Shown here: positions 46,024 to 59,600 of the stretch, piece after piece
Position numbering within the stretch: position 1 is the stretch's first letter
Layout: each line of letters opens with the position of its first letter
NCBI RefSeq assembly: GCF_030272615.1
Contig: NC_081410.1
Location: 127,209,140 to 127,273,139 of the forward strand
Length of the DNA stretch: 64,000 bases
Source: Cryptomeria japonica
Lineage: Eukaryota > Streptophyta > Pinopsida > Cupressales > Cupressaceae
Direction: 5' to 3'
Translations under genes and position numbers: made by a program
The notes under the pieces: model-generated
Databases searched by the model: none
The model's input: only the letters and a program-made list of their open reading frames with translations
Told to the model about the DNA's origin: nothing

Positions 46024-47835
46024 TACCAATTTTATCTTTGCTTCATAGATTTATATTGCTTCTCTTTTTTGTGAAAAGTTGTTTTGAATTCTCTTACTGC
46101 ATAGTTTAGTGAGCACATAATCAACTAGAATAATCGTGCGTGAATGCATTTATATATTTTTTTAGTTCTTGTAAAATGCAATCCATTTTTTAAAAGAATT
46201 AATTTTTGGGCTCACATGGTGCATTCAATATTTTTCTTGAGGAATTAAAAATAGGTGGCAAAGTAGCTAGGAAGCTTCTAGAAACCTTATTCTTATTTTC
46301 TTTCTTGAAAATAGAGAGCTTGGGTATGAGATTACTCGTATCATTATATGTTTGATTCATGTTTCTAGAATAGTTTAGAGCTTCAAATTGTACTGTATCC
46401 TTTTCCTTTAATAGATAAAATAGTTCAGAGCTTTAGAGGCTATGTTTTTTTTAAGGGTTTTCATAAGATATATCAATGTCTCATGTTCAATATACTAGTG
46501 CTACATTGTGGTCATTCATTCTTGGTATCTATGTGTTGTTAACTTATAATGTTATTGAAAATCATGTGAATCAAATAGCTTATGACAATTATTTATATAG
46601 GGTTAATTGTAGAATTTGTTTGCATATCTTTACATTATTTTCTTTCGCATGCCCTTCTTAAAAGAATAATTATTTCTATTGTTTTGCGGATACTAGAAGA
46701 AATACAAGTGTATGACGAGGAGCCTCGGTGATGTTGATCACCAAGGCTTTCATTGTCTCTCAAGAAAACTATGGCAAATGATAATGAGATGCTTCGGAAT
46801 GTTTAAATTTGCTTCGAGTTCACTACAACAATATCCTTGAACTCTTCTAAAAAATCACCCAAGAATATCATAACATAGACCTCTAAGCATGCTAAGAAAC
46901 AACTATAGACATTTAAGGTTACACCATCATGGACAACTCAATAGATGTGGCAAAAAAAATACAATTGTATATGTTACATCCTTAGTATTATCCATTCGCC
47001 ACCACATTAAACAACCAATATAACTTCATTATTACTATCCACACATTATATGTACTATGAAATTTGTGAATTGGATCAATTAAATATAGCATACCAAATA
47101 ATGTGATATTTTTTAAGCAACTAGCATAGCTTCATTATTACTATTCATACATTATATGTACTATAAAATGTATGAATTGGATAAATTAAATACAACATAT
47201 AAAATAATGTGACATATATTTAACTACCAAAAACCTTTATATTATCAAAGAAATCATATAATAATCTATCAATTAAAGTACATTATATGTACTATGAAAT
47301 TTATGAGTTGATCAATTAAATAGAACATATCAAATCATGTGACATTTTTAATTGATATCTATCTCTTAATGATATCAGATTTGGACAATCCACAGTTTTC
47401 TGCGGTGTACTAGTTTTTTGCATCAATGTTTCAGATTACATTCTGTGATCCATCATCCAAATATTAGAAAACTAAGAGATATGAAGTCATATATATAACC
47501 AAAAACTTCTAAATTATCAATAGAATTGTAGAATAAAGCTAAATAAATAAATTATAATATTATTTTCCAAATATTTACAACATACAAGTGCCTCAAAGTT
47601 AATGCACTATTTGTTTAGATAAGCCTTAGCTCTTCCCACATCAACAATAAGTTACTCCTATCAAACTCACTTTACAATCCAAAAATACCAAAATTCATGC
47701 TTGAATACAAAATCAACACACCCATAAAACAGATTCCAAGCCATCCATGAGCTTGAACACAACAGACCTCAAAACAGCAGGACCATCAACTGATCTAAAC
47801 TAAATCCTGATCAGAATATCTAATACACCTCTGCT
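46024..47835. repeat. Duplicated segment, copy B
   Basis: It matches copy A at a distance of about 3.45 kb. Its right end lies about 20 bp from the transporter stop codon, so the duplicated DNA is the region just downstream of that gene and may include its 3' UTR. Confidence 0.8.
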
Positions 47836-47857
47836 TATAAGCTTATCCAAATTGAAT

Positions 47858-50800
47858 CTACTGAAATGTTTGTTGTGGAGTACCCTGTTTTTGATCATGG
47901 TGTTTCCCATTTACCATTTCAACATCAATGTTAATATCAGCAGTCTTTGGCTGGTGTGGAGGAGCCCATCTCCTCCAAAACCAGTGCTCAGCCCACACCC
48001 TTGTCATCTCTTCCATGCCCACATTTTTAGTCTCAGGAACAAAGAAGTAAACAAACAGAGTCATAATTACAACCCACCCAGCATAGAAGAGAAATATCCC
48101 ATATTTGAAGTGACAGAGCATTGAAAGAAAAACCTGGGAAAAGATGAAAGTGGTAATCAAGTTTACTGCAACATTTATACTTTGCCCTGCAGATCTGATC
48201 TCCAGAGGAAATATTTCACTGGGAACAAGCCAACTGAGTGGCCCCCATGACCACCCAAATCCAGCTGCATACAGGCATATAGCCACCACCATGAAATCTG
48301 CATACCCTTTTGGCAGTCCTCCATTTCCTGATGTTCCAAGCTTGACACCCAGTATGGCAGATATTATAATCTGCATTAAAACACACACCAAGAAACAGGA
48401 AAAACAATTATGGCAACCGATTGAATGCTTTAACGAACACCACTTTTTAAATGTCAAGGTTTTCAGTTTTCAATAGTATTCATATCATGCACAGCTGGTT
48501 TCTCTGCTTTCTATTAATGATGATGATGGATACTGTCAACATCACTTCCAGTTTTCAGCCATTACTGTGTTTTATTTTTTGATTAAGTCTCTTCTTGACT
48601 GCATGGCTTTTAATTTTCCGTCCCATTATATATTTGCATTAAAATTACTCATTATCTGGACATTTGTGGAGATTACTTGATGGCATTGTAAGTTTTCTGA
48701 AATTTCTCTTTCAAAGGTCGGCACGTTCTCTCGCGCGCATTTGCAAGCGCATGCAAGTTGGGAAAGGCATTGTTAATTTGACGGCTGTATGGCAGTATTT
48801 TTGGGTTTAGGTGATTGAATTAAATGCAAGGGTAGATTTTGGGGAGACCATCAACTTTTTCCTTTAAAAGTTGTTTACATATTTAATTTATAATATTATT
48901 TTAATGTTTGGACGACACTATTGAAGAAATAATTATTACGAAAAAATGCTTGATGAGTTCATTGTCAATTTTAAGTCATTGTCAGTGATATTCATGGCAT
49001 TGAAATTTGAGGTCAGATATTAAATATATGTAGGTGGACGGGTTGAATTTATATAATAAAGTATTATTTTTTAATTATATTTGTAATAGTTTCTATTAAA
49101 AAAAATATTATTCGTTTTTGGAGGGGATGTTCATGTACCTATAGTAGTGGGGTAAATTACCAATTATAATCTACAATAGTTATATTTTTTTAATCTATAA
49201 TAATAATGATGCATGCATTTGCATACAAATTTGCGAAGAATAACTACTCAAGATTATTTAATAATTGTCTACACATTAATAGTTATTTAGTAAAAGTAAA
49301 GAAAATTATCTATAACTTGTAAAGTTAAGCATTAGTAGACAGTCCTTATATATATCTAAAAATAGAATAAAAACATCTATTTTCACAAGTCACATCAAAG
49401 AAAGAATGGTACCAGGCCATTTGCAACACATCCATTTATACTATGTTTCATCTTTAGTGTTTTCCACAATTTGAAGAGACATTTATCTAAATCTATCAAT
49501 ACTAGAGACAATCCCTAACACATTCCTTTATGCATATGTTTGATCTTTAATGTCTTCAACAGGTCCACATATATCTAAATTGTCAATTCCCATAACTCTG
49601 ACAACAACTTTAAACTACTCACTCACCCAATAATACCCATTACTCCAACAGTAACTTTAAACTCTCACTCACCAACAAAAAAACATACTATAATTTTATA
49701 TCTCATCATCAGGATGAAAGCAGTTTAAGGAGATACTCTGTGATTCATTATCAGAATTAAAGAGAATTCACTCTCTCTAATTCACTCTTTCATTTTGATG
49801 ATGAATCATAAATATATGATTCAAAAATAATTAAAACATTTACACAGTATCAAATCTACAAACTACAAACAATATTTCAAAATATCTACAACTAAATGAT
49901 GGTGGCGAAAATCTCAACCATCTTTAAACATTTCAGAGAAAAAGAGAGGGCAGAAGTAGTCTTACCTGACAAATAACCATCTGGATTCCGCCCTGTAAAA
50001 AGAGAAATCTCCGCCCATACTTGTCAACAAAGAAGATGGAAATGACAATCGAAACCAAGTTAACAACCCCAAGAATCACAGCGGACATGAGAGCAGCATC
50101 AGACTTGAATCCAATGGTCTTGAACAGAACAGGGGCGTAAAAAGCGATGACATTAATGCCTGTCAACTGCTGGAAGAAAGGAATGAGCAGAGCCATGACA
50201 AATTGGGGCCTGTACTGTCTTTTCAAAATATTACGGAAGGGCTGGTCCACCATTTTCGATGTAGCGCTAGCTTCCACCAAATCCTCAAGCTCTGCTTCGA
50301 CATTGGGCGTTCCTCTGATCCTCTGGAGCATAGCTTTAGCCTTGTCCAGCTGTCCCCTTTCAATTAAACTGTTAGGAGTATCAGGCAGAGTCAGAGATCC
50401 CAAAGTCATGATCACGGCCGGAACTGCTGCCAATCCCAGTGAAAGCCGCCACCCCCACCCGTCGATTTTTGCTGTTCCATAATTGATCAAATTCGCCGTC
50501 AGAACGCCGATTCCTATGAATAACTGGAATCCTGTGTTCAGACCGCCTCTCCATTTGGGCGGCGCCATTTCCGACAAATAAATGGGAACTGCCTGAAAAT
50601 TTATTACAGTGGCTCAGAGCATTGTTTATTGTGCCAAAAAATGGGGGTAAGAAGCTCAGTAATTACCTGATTTGCGAAGCCTACGCCGAATCCCAGCATA
50701 ATACGCCCGATTATGAGCATTGCAACGTTTACTGCAGCTCCGTTAAGGGCTGATCCTATGAGGAAACTGAGCCCCCCTGTTACCATCGACACTTTACGGC

Positions 50801-52119
50801 CAAAAGCCCTGGTCACAGAGGATGCCGACAGGGCAGAAACCAGTCCAGCGATGTAAAGCGAGGAAGTGAAGGCGGTCAGAATCTGGCTGTCGAATTTGCA
50901 GTAGTCATTGCCCTTGGCAGTGGCTGCCTTTCTAAATACCGACGGAAAAAATTTCTTCAGGAACGGCGCCATAGATGTTACGCCCCCTGCAGTGGCAAAT
51001 ATTAGCTTTCATACTTTGTTTAGCCTAAAATGCTGGTAGTTCAATGGTGAATCTTCGCTTTAAACTTTAAAGTCTTGGCTGATTTACAGAAAATAACGGA
51101 TTTCGAGCTTGGAACATCTTAAAGAGGTTAAAACCACGAAATATTGATGGTAGTTCAATGGCAAATCTTCGCTTTAAACTTTGAAGTCTAGACTGATTTA
51201 CAGAATATAACGGATTTCGAACTTGGGACAGCTTAAAGAGGTTAAAATCACGAAATATTGAAGATAGTTCAATGGCGAATCTTCGCTTTAAACTTTAAAG
51301 TCTTGGCTGATTTACAGAAAATAACAGATTTCAAGCTTGGACCATCTTGAACAGGTTAAAATCATGAAATATTGCTGGTATTCCAATGGTGAATCTTCGT
51401 AACTTTAAAGTCTTAGCTGATTTACGGAAAATAACAGATTTCAAGCGAGCACCTTAAACAGGTTAAAATCGTGAAATTATTCAATATTTCTGAAGATTTT
51501 TTATTACTGATATTTTGAGCCAATCTTCATGATTCATCTTTTAGAAAAGAAAAATGATTTATATATAAAAATTTCTAGACATGATAACCTAATTGAACTA
51601 CACAGTTGATCCTCACAAAAATATTGACTAAAATGGTTTTTTTGAAAAGCGTGCCGTAGGTCAACGATAAAGCGCCTGTAAACAGAGTTCTTAAACTCAA
51701 ACCTTAGCTGATCCATGGAAACTCAGACTCCAGTAGAGGATTTTAATCAAACTAGTCAGAAGAACTTTTTATCAAAATATCTTTTCACAAAGATTTTTTA
51801 TCAAAAGAACTCCTTACAAAGAGGGCCTGTAACTCAGTGTTAAAGCAGAGCATGAATATTTTTGAATTCAAATCTTAGCTGATCCATACAAAACAAAAAA
51901 AATTCAGAGCCTGATCAAACAACACAGTCGATCCTACAAGATGTGTTTTGACTTCTGACAACATAGAAAAGCATTTAAGGTACCTGAAATTCCAATGTCA
52001 TAGCCGAAGATTAGTCCTCCAGTTGCAGCAACTATACAACTTACCAGCACAAAAACAGTCATCCCGCCCTCATAGTGCCTCAGGGGGGCGCTGTTGCTCA
52101 CAAACCCTCCCCCTGCCAT
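47858..52119 (-). CDS. Sugar transport protein (hexose/H+ symporter, STP family)
   Basis: Four exons: 52119-51984, 50986-50667, 50592-49966 and 48370-47858, all with GT-AG introns of 997, 74 and 1595 bp; they join in frame to 531 residues, normal for plant STPs. The ATG is at 52117-52119 ([12 protein letters not shown]), since the codon before it is GTG. Family marks in order: [14 protein letters not shown] (proton-site Asp), [91 protein letters not shown] and [12 protein letters not shown]. The Cys of NDYC and of MLCH match the pair that forms the extracellular lid disulfide in plant STPs. Twelve membrane helices are expected; the protein imports hexoses with protons at the plasma membrane. 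No break is seen, and intron positions are those usual in STP genes. Substrate and expression cannot be told. Confidence 0.95.
51031..51485. repeat. 114-bp tandem repeat in STP intron 1, four copies
   Basis: Units start at 51031, 51145, 51259 and 51373, an exact 114-bp period. Each carries GGTAGTTCAATGGxGAATCT, then CTTTAAACTTTAAAGTC, TGGCTGATTTACAGAAAA and GAGGTTAAAA. The fourth has short deletions. Confidence 0.9.
51643..51935. repeat. Two tRNA-like/SINE-head-like repeats in STP intron 1
   Basis: On the + strand GGCCTGTAACTCAGTGTTAA (51823) resembles a polymerase III A box, followed by TTGAATTCAAATC, similar to a B box, and TTAGCTGATCCATACAAAAC. A more diverged relative begins near 51650 (TAGGTCAACGATAAAGCGCC) and ends CTTAGCTGATCCATGG. 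The 114-bp units share the CTTxGCTGATxxA part. A tRNA-derived SINE origin is inference. Confidence 0.35.
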
Positions 52120-53640
52120 CACTGAACTCAGCTCAAACCCTCACAAATGCTCCACCTCTGCCTTCGCTACTTCAGTACTACACCCTTTCCTTGCCTTGCA
52201 GGAATTTGGGCTTTAACTGCTGGTAGTTGATGGGTAGACAACTTACCCCCTAAACTAACCAAAAGACTCTGGTAATTGTCAAGACTGATCTTTTTTGTAC
52301 TTTAAAATTCTTTTCAATTTATTTGTTTCTGACAATAAATTATAGAATATGATTCAAAATATTAGAAAAAACTTACACAATCAAATTCAAATCTAAATCT
52401 AAAAACTTTTCATACTTATACAATCCTCCCCCTGTACCACCTTGATTCACCAGCATTCTTTGGGAGAACCTCTACATGGATGATTCTGCTCTTAGTATCT
52501 GAGCTGAATCAAATCCATGGAAGCTTAAGCTACAGATCATTACCCTGTTTACTCACAATATAAATAAATAGTAGTGAGATTTTCCGGACACCCAGAGAAT
52601 CTACTAGTAGAGACTATTTGCATTGGACCATTAGGTGAACTCCACATTTATCCGAGGTATTTGGGTTAGGTAATCTTATAATCATGCAGCGAGGAAACCA
52701 GAGATCTTGCCTATCATTACTTTTTACTTAATTTTTATCGTTTGACAGTACTCGTCTGCACTGACTTGATGACCAAAACGCCTCCACATATATTTAACAA
52801 CAAATTATCACGGCGTTTCAATTCTGACCTACTCTGAAAAGGACATTCGACGTAATAAGACAAATGTTCAGCTAGGAATTATCACGACGCCTAAATTACT
52901 TAATGTTGTTCGGGGACACGTGATCACCGACCTTCGTATAATCTCACCTTACAGCTTCGCCTTACCATGAAATCTTAACCATTTCATGTATTAGTTGAAG
53001 CTAGGCCTAACTCTAGCTAAAACTAAAAAATAACCCAAGTAGAGTAGACCTATTTGATTTGTATAAATATTATTTTAATAATCAATTTAAATTTTAAATT
53101 TTCTCCAAGTTTAAATAAGTAAATGAAATGGCGAGTTAAAGAAAATGTTAAGAAGAAAAGTGAAACAGGTTAAAAGATGCGTGTCTTATTTGTCACTAGT
53201 ATAAGGTTGAGAAGACATTATGAGTAGGTGTTAGTTTAGAAAATTACATTCTAGAAGTTTTTGGTATTTGTAATTATATGGTTTGTAGTTTCTCCAAAAA
53301 TGTAGAGGTGTCTTGAGAATTGCAAAAGTGTCTTTCATGTATGAAAATGTCTATATGATCATGATTGCATCATTTATGCTTTTTAACATAAAAAGGTAGC
53401 AATGCTCTCCTCTCATCCTTTCCTTTATAAGTATGGATATCATTTGTAGATTTTACAACCCATGCATATAACAATTTATTTCATCTTGCAATTCTTGTTT
53501 TGTGGAGTATTTTATATCTGGCAAGAAAATCATGGCTAATCAAACATAGAAGACACTTATGGATGAAAATATACAAATATGGACGAACTAAAGTGTTTCT
53601 AGTGTGAGGGTTCATGTCCAACTTATCCAAAACATGTACT
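52120..53640. other. Upstream region of the STP gene, no other gene
   Basis: About 1.5 kb of mostly A/T-rich DNA separates the transporter start from a LINE 3' end. It should contain the promoter, but I see no convincing TATA box close to the start codon. The frame at 53481-53702 is not supported. Confidence 0.4.
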
Positions 53641-53647
53641 TTATATT

Positions 53648-54535
53648 GTTTTTTATATATTAAGCAACAAAACAAGGGTGTTGGCCCTATTAAAACAAAC
53701 AACCCAAAGACAACATAAACAAGCTATTAACAACATATTAAAACAACACCCTAATCTAGAACCTAGATCAAAACATGTAGTAACTTTATAGAAAAATGAG
53801 TTTAAAGCAATATCAAAGTTTAAAAGACTATGAATGAAACCATCAAAAAAGAACAACGGGCAATTAAGCAAACAATTTGCCCTAGTCCTCGGTAAGGAAT
53901 TTCAAGAGCTCCTTATAGTTTCCCTCATTAAAAGTAGCATCACCTAGGATCTTCTTCTACAGCAAACACAAAGTTGTTGTCGAGTTGTGCATAACTTTGG
54001 TACTGAACCTTGTGATGTTAACCAACTTCTTCTCAAGGTCCAACACTTTCACCCACAACTTAGCAAGTTCCTCCACAATGGTAGCACATTTGACACAATT
54101 TTTACCTACTTGAGCCAGGTGAATATTTTCATCCAAGATGCCATCTTCATATAAATGCACAACTTTTCTCAAGAGGGGGCTCTCAGAGGTAGCAATCTTC
54201 CCCGAACTTTCCTCCACATCTTCATCCATCATTTCCACCACATCAAGGTCCTCAGTTGAGTCATCAATGTTCATATCATCCTTGGATTTACCCTTGGACT
54301 TACCAGCCAACCTATTGGATCTGTGATGATTAATGTTTCCCCCACCTCTATCCTCCCCTTCGCTCTCAATTTCTTCAATCTGAGGTTGGAGCTTCGCTTT
54401 TTTGGCAAGTATGGGCCCTTTACCATTTTTATTGGGAGGTGTTGTGGTGACCAACTACTTTGGGGCCCTACAGGCCACAAAGTGGAGGCCAAAAGTGGAA
54501 GGAGTGGCTTTGGCATCGTTAGGAATGCCTATTGT
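53648..54535 (-). mobile_element. LINE-3: 5'-truncated copy holding only an ORF3 tail and 3' UTR
   Basis: The reverse strand encodes KNGKGPILAKKAKLQPQIEE, RSNRLAGKSKGKSKDD, an acidic stretch and a helical end (ATIVEELAKLWVKVLDLEKK, then NSTTTLCLL and YKELLKFLTED). This corresponds to the end of ORF3 in the adjacent LINE (RSSRLASKPSEKS, ATTLCLMQE, YKALFKFLTKE). Its 3' end, CCCTTGTTTTGTTGCTTAAT then ATATAAAAAACA, matches the 3' end of the neighbour. A 5'-truncated LINE copy fits. Confidence 0.65.
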
Positions 54536-54904
54536 TATGTAACTAGAGATATGATATTATGTGATTATATCAATGGAGATGTTGACATGTGGCACACATC
54601 CCTTTGTTTTTTATATTAAAAGCAGCCAAAAAACAAGGGGGCTGACCCATAGGAACATTAAGGAGAACAGTGGCAGGACCACTGTCCGCATATAATCAAC
54701 AGAGTTACAGCCTTTTACCTCTATCAAAAATAGTTATCATTCTACGAGAGTTTATCAGAAATAAAGCAGTAATAAGCAGAGTTTTAGACATTTGCCACGC
54801 AGGGCAATAAACATAGAAATTCAAACAAAAGCATAGGCTAACGCTATTCGCCCATAGGCTACTAAACGTAGCTAAAAAACCAACTTTCTGCCGCATTCAG
54901 AGAA

Positions 54905-56692
54905 TTACTTCTTTTTCCCATGGCTCCTCTTGGGGAGGAGCTTTCTTGCCCATTCCTTGGTGAGGAATTTGAACAGGGCCTTGTAGTCCTCATCATCCTT
55001 GCCTTTACCTTTGGATGCACTTTCCTGCATGAGGCACAGAGTGGTAGCCGAGCAGCCCATAAAATTCAACGCAAATTTAGAAACATCATGCATTTTGGAC
55101 TCCACCGCCTCCAGTCTGCTGGTGATATCCTGCACATTATCAGAATGGGCCACCATCTTTTTCTCCATCTCTGCCAGGTTGTTTTCCTCCTCTTTTATGC
55201 TACTCGCCTCCTCCATAACCATCATTTTATCCAGTCTAAAAATCGGGGAGGGGATATTTTCAAGCTTCAAACTCTTTGAAGAGGTGGGGCTTTCAGAAGC
55301 CTAGGTGGAGCTGACAGAGTGAGGGGTCGGGTTATGGTGGAGCAAAACCACGTTATCAGTCGGGATGGAATTTCCAATGTCATGCGAAGAGGAGGGGTCT
55401 CTCAGAGATTTTTCCGAGGGTTTAGAGGCAAGCCTGCTAGAGCGGCGGAGGGTATTGGCCTCATCAGTGATATCCATGTCAGAATCAATCTCTTGGATTA
55501 TGACTTTCTTAGGAGTTCTGACCTCCTCAGGGGAGTTTTTTTTAGTTTTCTTGCTGCAAGAGCTAATTTCCGGGAGCCGAGGGGGGCTAGCATCATTTTT
55601 AGCTGAAGGGTGGGTCAAAGGGCTGGTATTAGTCACATTCTGGATGAAGATGGAACGAGGCGGGCAGAGAGTGAGGTGGAAGTTGTACAGGCAAAGAATG
55701 AGGCCTTGGTGGAGGATAGGGAAATCTTTCCCTTTTTTCTTAGCTTCAGTAATGTCCTTAACATTAGTGTCCAGAGAATGCTGCAAGAAAAACGGAATGG
55801 AAATATAGTCCTTAATTCTCAAATGGTTAAGGAAAGGGAGATGGTAGTAATAGAAGATACCATACCTTCCCTCTAGCGTGAAATACTTCATCACAATATA
55901 ACAGACCTCATCCCACCGGGGAGGGAGCTCCTCCCTGTTGAATCTGCCAGCCCTCTTAACAGGGTTTTTGCCCTCTCGGAAGAACTGGTTCAGGCTGGTG
56001 GTATCCGCAATACGACTCTACTTTTTCCATTTCCTCCCCTCCATAGAAAGACCCGTCGCCTGGGCTATGACCTCTTCATTGATTTCAAACGAGATACCCC
56101 CCATGGTAAATCTTTTGTCTTCCCAGGAAGTCACAAATCGCTTGGAGAGTCTTTCATCGTTTCCCTTCATATTTTCCATAAACTTATCAATGTCGCCCTC
56201 CGAGCAAACGAACCACACCGCCGATTTAGCTCTGAAATCATCCACTTTATCGGGTTCCAGTCTGAGCCTGTCCCCCCCATTCTCGGTTCCTCCAGCTTAA
56301 CAGAGTGAATGTGAGTCCTAGCAAAAATGCAGAGCTGAGGCAGAGTTGATATAAAATTTGTGTCGAACTTGAGATAAGAGGACGTAATAATCGAGGTGAT
56401 TATTATCTCTTATGTCCAAGTAGATATCAAAATTAGGAAATCTACTAGGAACGTGCGGACCTTCAATCGAGCCTGTGTGATTTGACCTTTCCCTTCCTTC
56501 ACCTTTATCGCCTCCAGTTGGCTCCGTTCAGGTAATAATTAGGGAATAATCATTCCCGATATCTATACTGTCATCATAAATCCATCCCTTGTGAGAGTGG
56601 TGACTAAGCCTATTGTGGATACGTGGCAGCCTGAGTTCATAATGGGCGGGATTCTCGTCCCAACTTAAAATTTGAAAGTTGGTTTTCTTCAT
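54905..56692 (-). pseudogene. LINE-2 ORF3, unknown product
   Basis: ATG at 56690-56692 lies two bases after the ORF2 stop. One reading frame of 596 codons runs to the stop at 54905, with five in-frame stops and no frameshift. It reads MKKTNFQILSWDENPAHYEL, FDIYLDIRDNNHLDYYVLLS, KSAVWFVCSEGDIDKFMENM, FVTSWEDKRFTMGGISFEIN, EEVIAQATGLSMEGRKWKK, FFREGKNPVKRAGRFNREEL, a Pro/Ser/Lys-rich middle with PKKVIIQEIDSDMD, and a coiled-coil-like end (SSIKEEENNLAEMEKKMVAH, ITSRLEAVESKMHDVSKFAL) with a basic tail (KLLPKRSHGKKK). It resembles plant retroelement-associated proteins of unknown function. A nucleic-acid-binding accessory role is a guess. Confidence 0.6.
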
Positions 56693-56694
56693 CT

Positions 56695-59600
56695 TTAGGC
56701 GAATAAACAGGTTTCATCTTGGACATAGGTTTTTTCCCTCTCCAAGATCACCTTGGTGGTAACCGACAGCAGACTAGGGTCCCTCCAACATCGTAAGCCA
56801 TTTTGCTGCCTTCCCGCTGCCGCCATGGAATCGGCAGCTTCATTTCCTTCTCTAAAGACATGTTGGATGGTGAAGCCATCCAGGCTGGCCAGTAGGCTCC
56901 TGACATCCCTCAAAATGGACTCCACTCTCCAACCAACAGTAGATCTCCCTTTCACCATTTCCACAATAATCTGTGAGTCTCCTTCAATTTCCAGTTGTTT
57001 AATTCCTATAGAGTTGGCAAATTTCAGACCCCATAGGAGGGCCATTCCCTTTGCTTGATTGATAGTATTGCTCTTTAGGTTGCCCACATAGGTTGCCAAA
57101 GTGTTCCCCAAATGGTTGCAGATGATTCCACCCCCCGCTTAACAGGTATTTTGGGCTGAACCATCAAAGTTCAGCTTATACCAGTGTAATTTTGGGGTTG
57201 ACCATTTGGTCAAACTCCTTTTGTTTTTGGCACTGTTGTTGAAGATTTCAAACTCTGGGGGAGCTTCCATCTTTCAGCAATTTTTTTCTCTGTCCAATTA
57301 GGGGGATTAGGGGGGGTTTTCCATTTGTTCACCACTATGTTTTCAAAGATCATCTTAAAGCAAATGTGAGCAACACTATCAGGAGGGGTTTCAGTATCTC
57401 TGAAAATTATGTTGTTTCTCTCTCTCCATAAAGCCCAACAGATGTGCGGTGGTATTTGTCTCCATAATCGGATGATGAGGGGGTGATGGAAGGGGGGATT
57501 CCATCCAAAAACAAATTGTTTAATGTCATTCTAAAAGACCCAATAGAGACCACATTTCTAGAGAGTGTTAATCCACAGATGTTTGGCAAAGGGGCAGAGG
57601 ACAAACAGGTGGTCAATAGTTTCCTTGTTAGCTTTACATAGGCTGCATCTATTGGGGAGATGGAAACCCCTTTTTTTTAGGTTATCCAAAGTGAGGGTTT
57701 TACCATGCATTAGGGACCACCAGAGAAATTAATTGTAGGGATTAGCTGAGGGTTCCATATCTTCTTCCAACACTCAACATCAGCAGGGGGTCTCAGGAGC
57801 TGTCTGTAAGAAGATTTGACCGAGAAGGTGCCCGATTGGGTCTCTTTCCAGATAAAGTTGTCTTCATGAGAGGCCAGAGGGATTCTAGTTTCCAACATAA
57901 TATTCTCAAGGTACTAAGCTATGGGAACCAGGTTAGGCCTGTTACTGAAGACCTGGACAATGTTCCTCCATCCTCCCCTTCCTGGTTCCATATAATCAGC
58001 TATGTAATCCCTCAAGAGTCCCTTTAGATGGTGCATAATTTGGTGGAAACGAGTGTTAGCCAGGGGCATGTCCTCCGCCCAAATGTCTTCCTAGAATCTA
58101 ACCTTCCTGCCATTTCCAAGTTGCCATTTCAATCCTTCTCTTACTATCAATCTACTTTTCAGGATGTTATTCCATAGCTTAGAGCCTTGGGGAAGGTCGA
58201 CCGTACTCAAATTGTAATAGAATTGCTCTCGGTCCAAGTACTTTGCTCTGATAATGTTACACCAGTCCACCTCACCTTTAGCCAGGGTCCATCCAATTTT
58301 TTCCATTAGCGCCTTATTCAGGGCATTTATCTTTCTTATACCCAGGCCTCCCATTGACTTGGGTAAGCACACGCTATCCCAATTGACCAAAGCAAGGCGC
58401 TTTTTCTCCTCCAGGCCCGTCCATAAGAAGGTTCTTTGGATTTTCTCAAGCTTTTCCCCCATGGCACTTGATATTTTAAACATGGAATTCACTATAGGGA
58501 AGCCATGAGGAGTTGGAGCTTCCCCGCACTACTAAGGAACTTCCCTTTTCATCCAGCAAGTTTTTTTTGCATCGGTTCAAGGATAGTGTTCCAAAAAGTG
58601 GGAGTGACTTCCTTGACCGTGAGGGGGAGACCAAGGTAAGTCCTCGGTAGAGTCGCAGTCTTGCACCTAAGGATAGAGATAACTCTGAGTTGGAGGTCAT
58701 TAGGAGTGTTGAAGAAGAAGAGACTACTCTTCGCATAATTAATACATTGCCCTGAGGCCTTGGTGTAATCGACCAGTAAGTTCTTCCACTATTTTGCCTC
58801 CATGATAGAAGACTTGCCAAAAAGAAAGGTGTCATCTACGAATTGTTGAATATTAGAGGGGGGAGCGTGGAAGCAACTTTGAATCCTTGGAGTCTTCCAT
58901 TGGTAACCAGGTCGGCCACATTTATTCTCAAGAATTCAACAATCATGATAAAAAGGTAAGGGGACAAAGGGTTGCCTTGTCGGATACCTTTTTCCGCTTT
59001 GAAGCAACCCCTAGGAGTCCCATTAATCAAGACTGAGAACTGGACCGTGGTAACACATTCCCGAATCATATCCACCACCTTTTGGTTGAAGCCAATCTTT
59101 AAGAGAGATTTGAAAAGAAAACACTAATTAACTTTGTCATACGCTTTTGAGATATCTAGTTGGAAAGCCATACCTGGTATTCTGCTCCTATCTATGGAGT
59201 GGATTAATTCATGAGTGGCAATGGCAGCATCCAAAATTTGGCGACCCGGGACAAAACCTTTCTGGGATGGGCTGATAAATTTCACCAAGAGGGGTTTAAT
59301 TCTATTCACAAGGACCTTGGAGATTATCTTGTATATGGTATTGCATAGACTTATGGGTCGGAACTCCTTCATGCAATTGGGATTTGTAGTCTTAGGGACA
59401 AGGACAATGTAAGTGTTGTTGATTTTTTTCAGTAATTTCCCAGTCTTAAAGAAATCCTTCACAACTTTGGTAACATCATAGTTAACAATGTCCCAGTGAT
59501 CCTGAAAGAACGCCGGGGGGAAACCATCCGGACCCGGGGTCTTATAATCCCCCATTGCAAAGACAACCAAACGGACTTCTTTCGCGGAGATAGGGGCAGT

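Noticed and set aside
51820-51900. A functional tRNA gene
   Set aside because: Only loose A- and B-box similarity; no cloverleaf with paired acceptor ends can be drawn.
54920-56300. Forward-strand frames of 95-147 codons
   Set aside because: They mirror the LINE ORF3 on the reverse strand, which has a continuous frame and matching paralogue.
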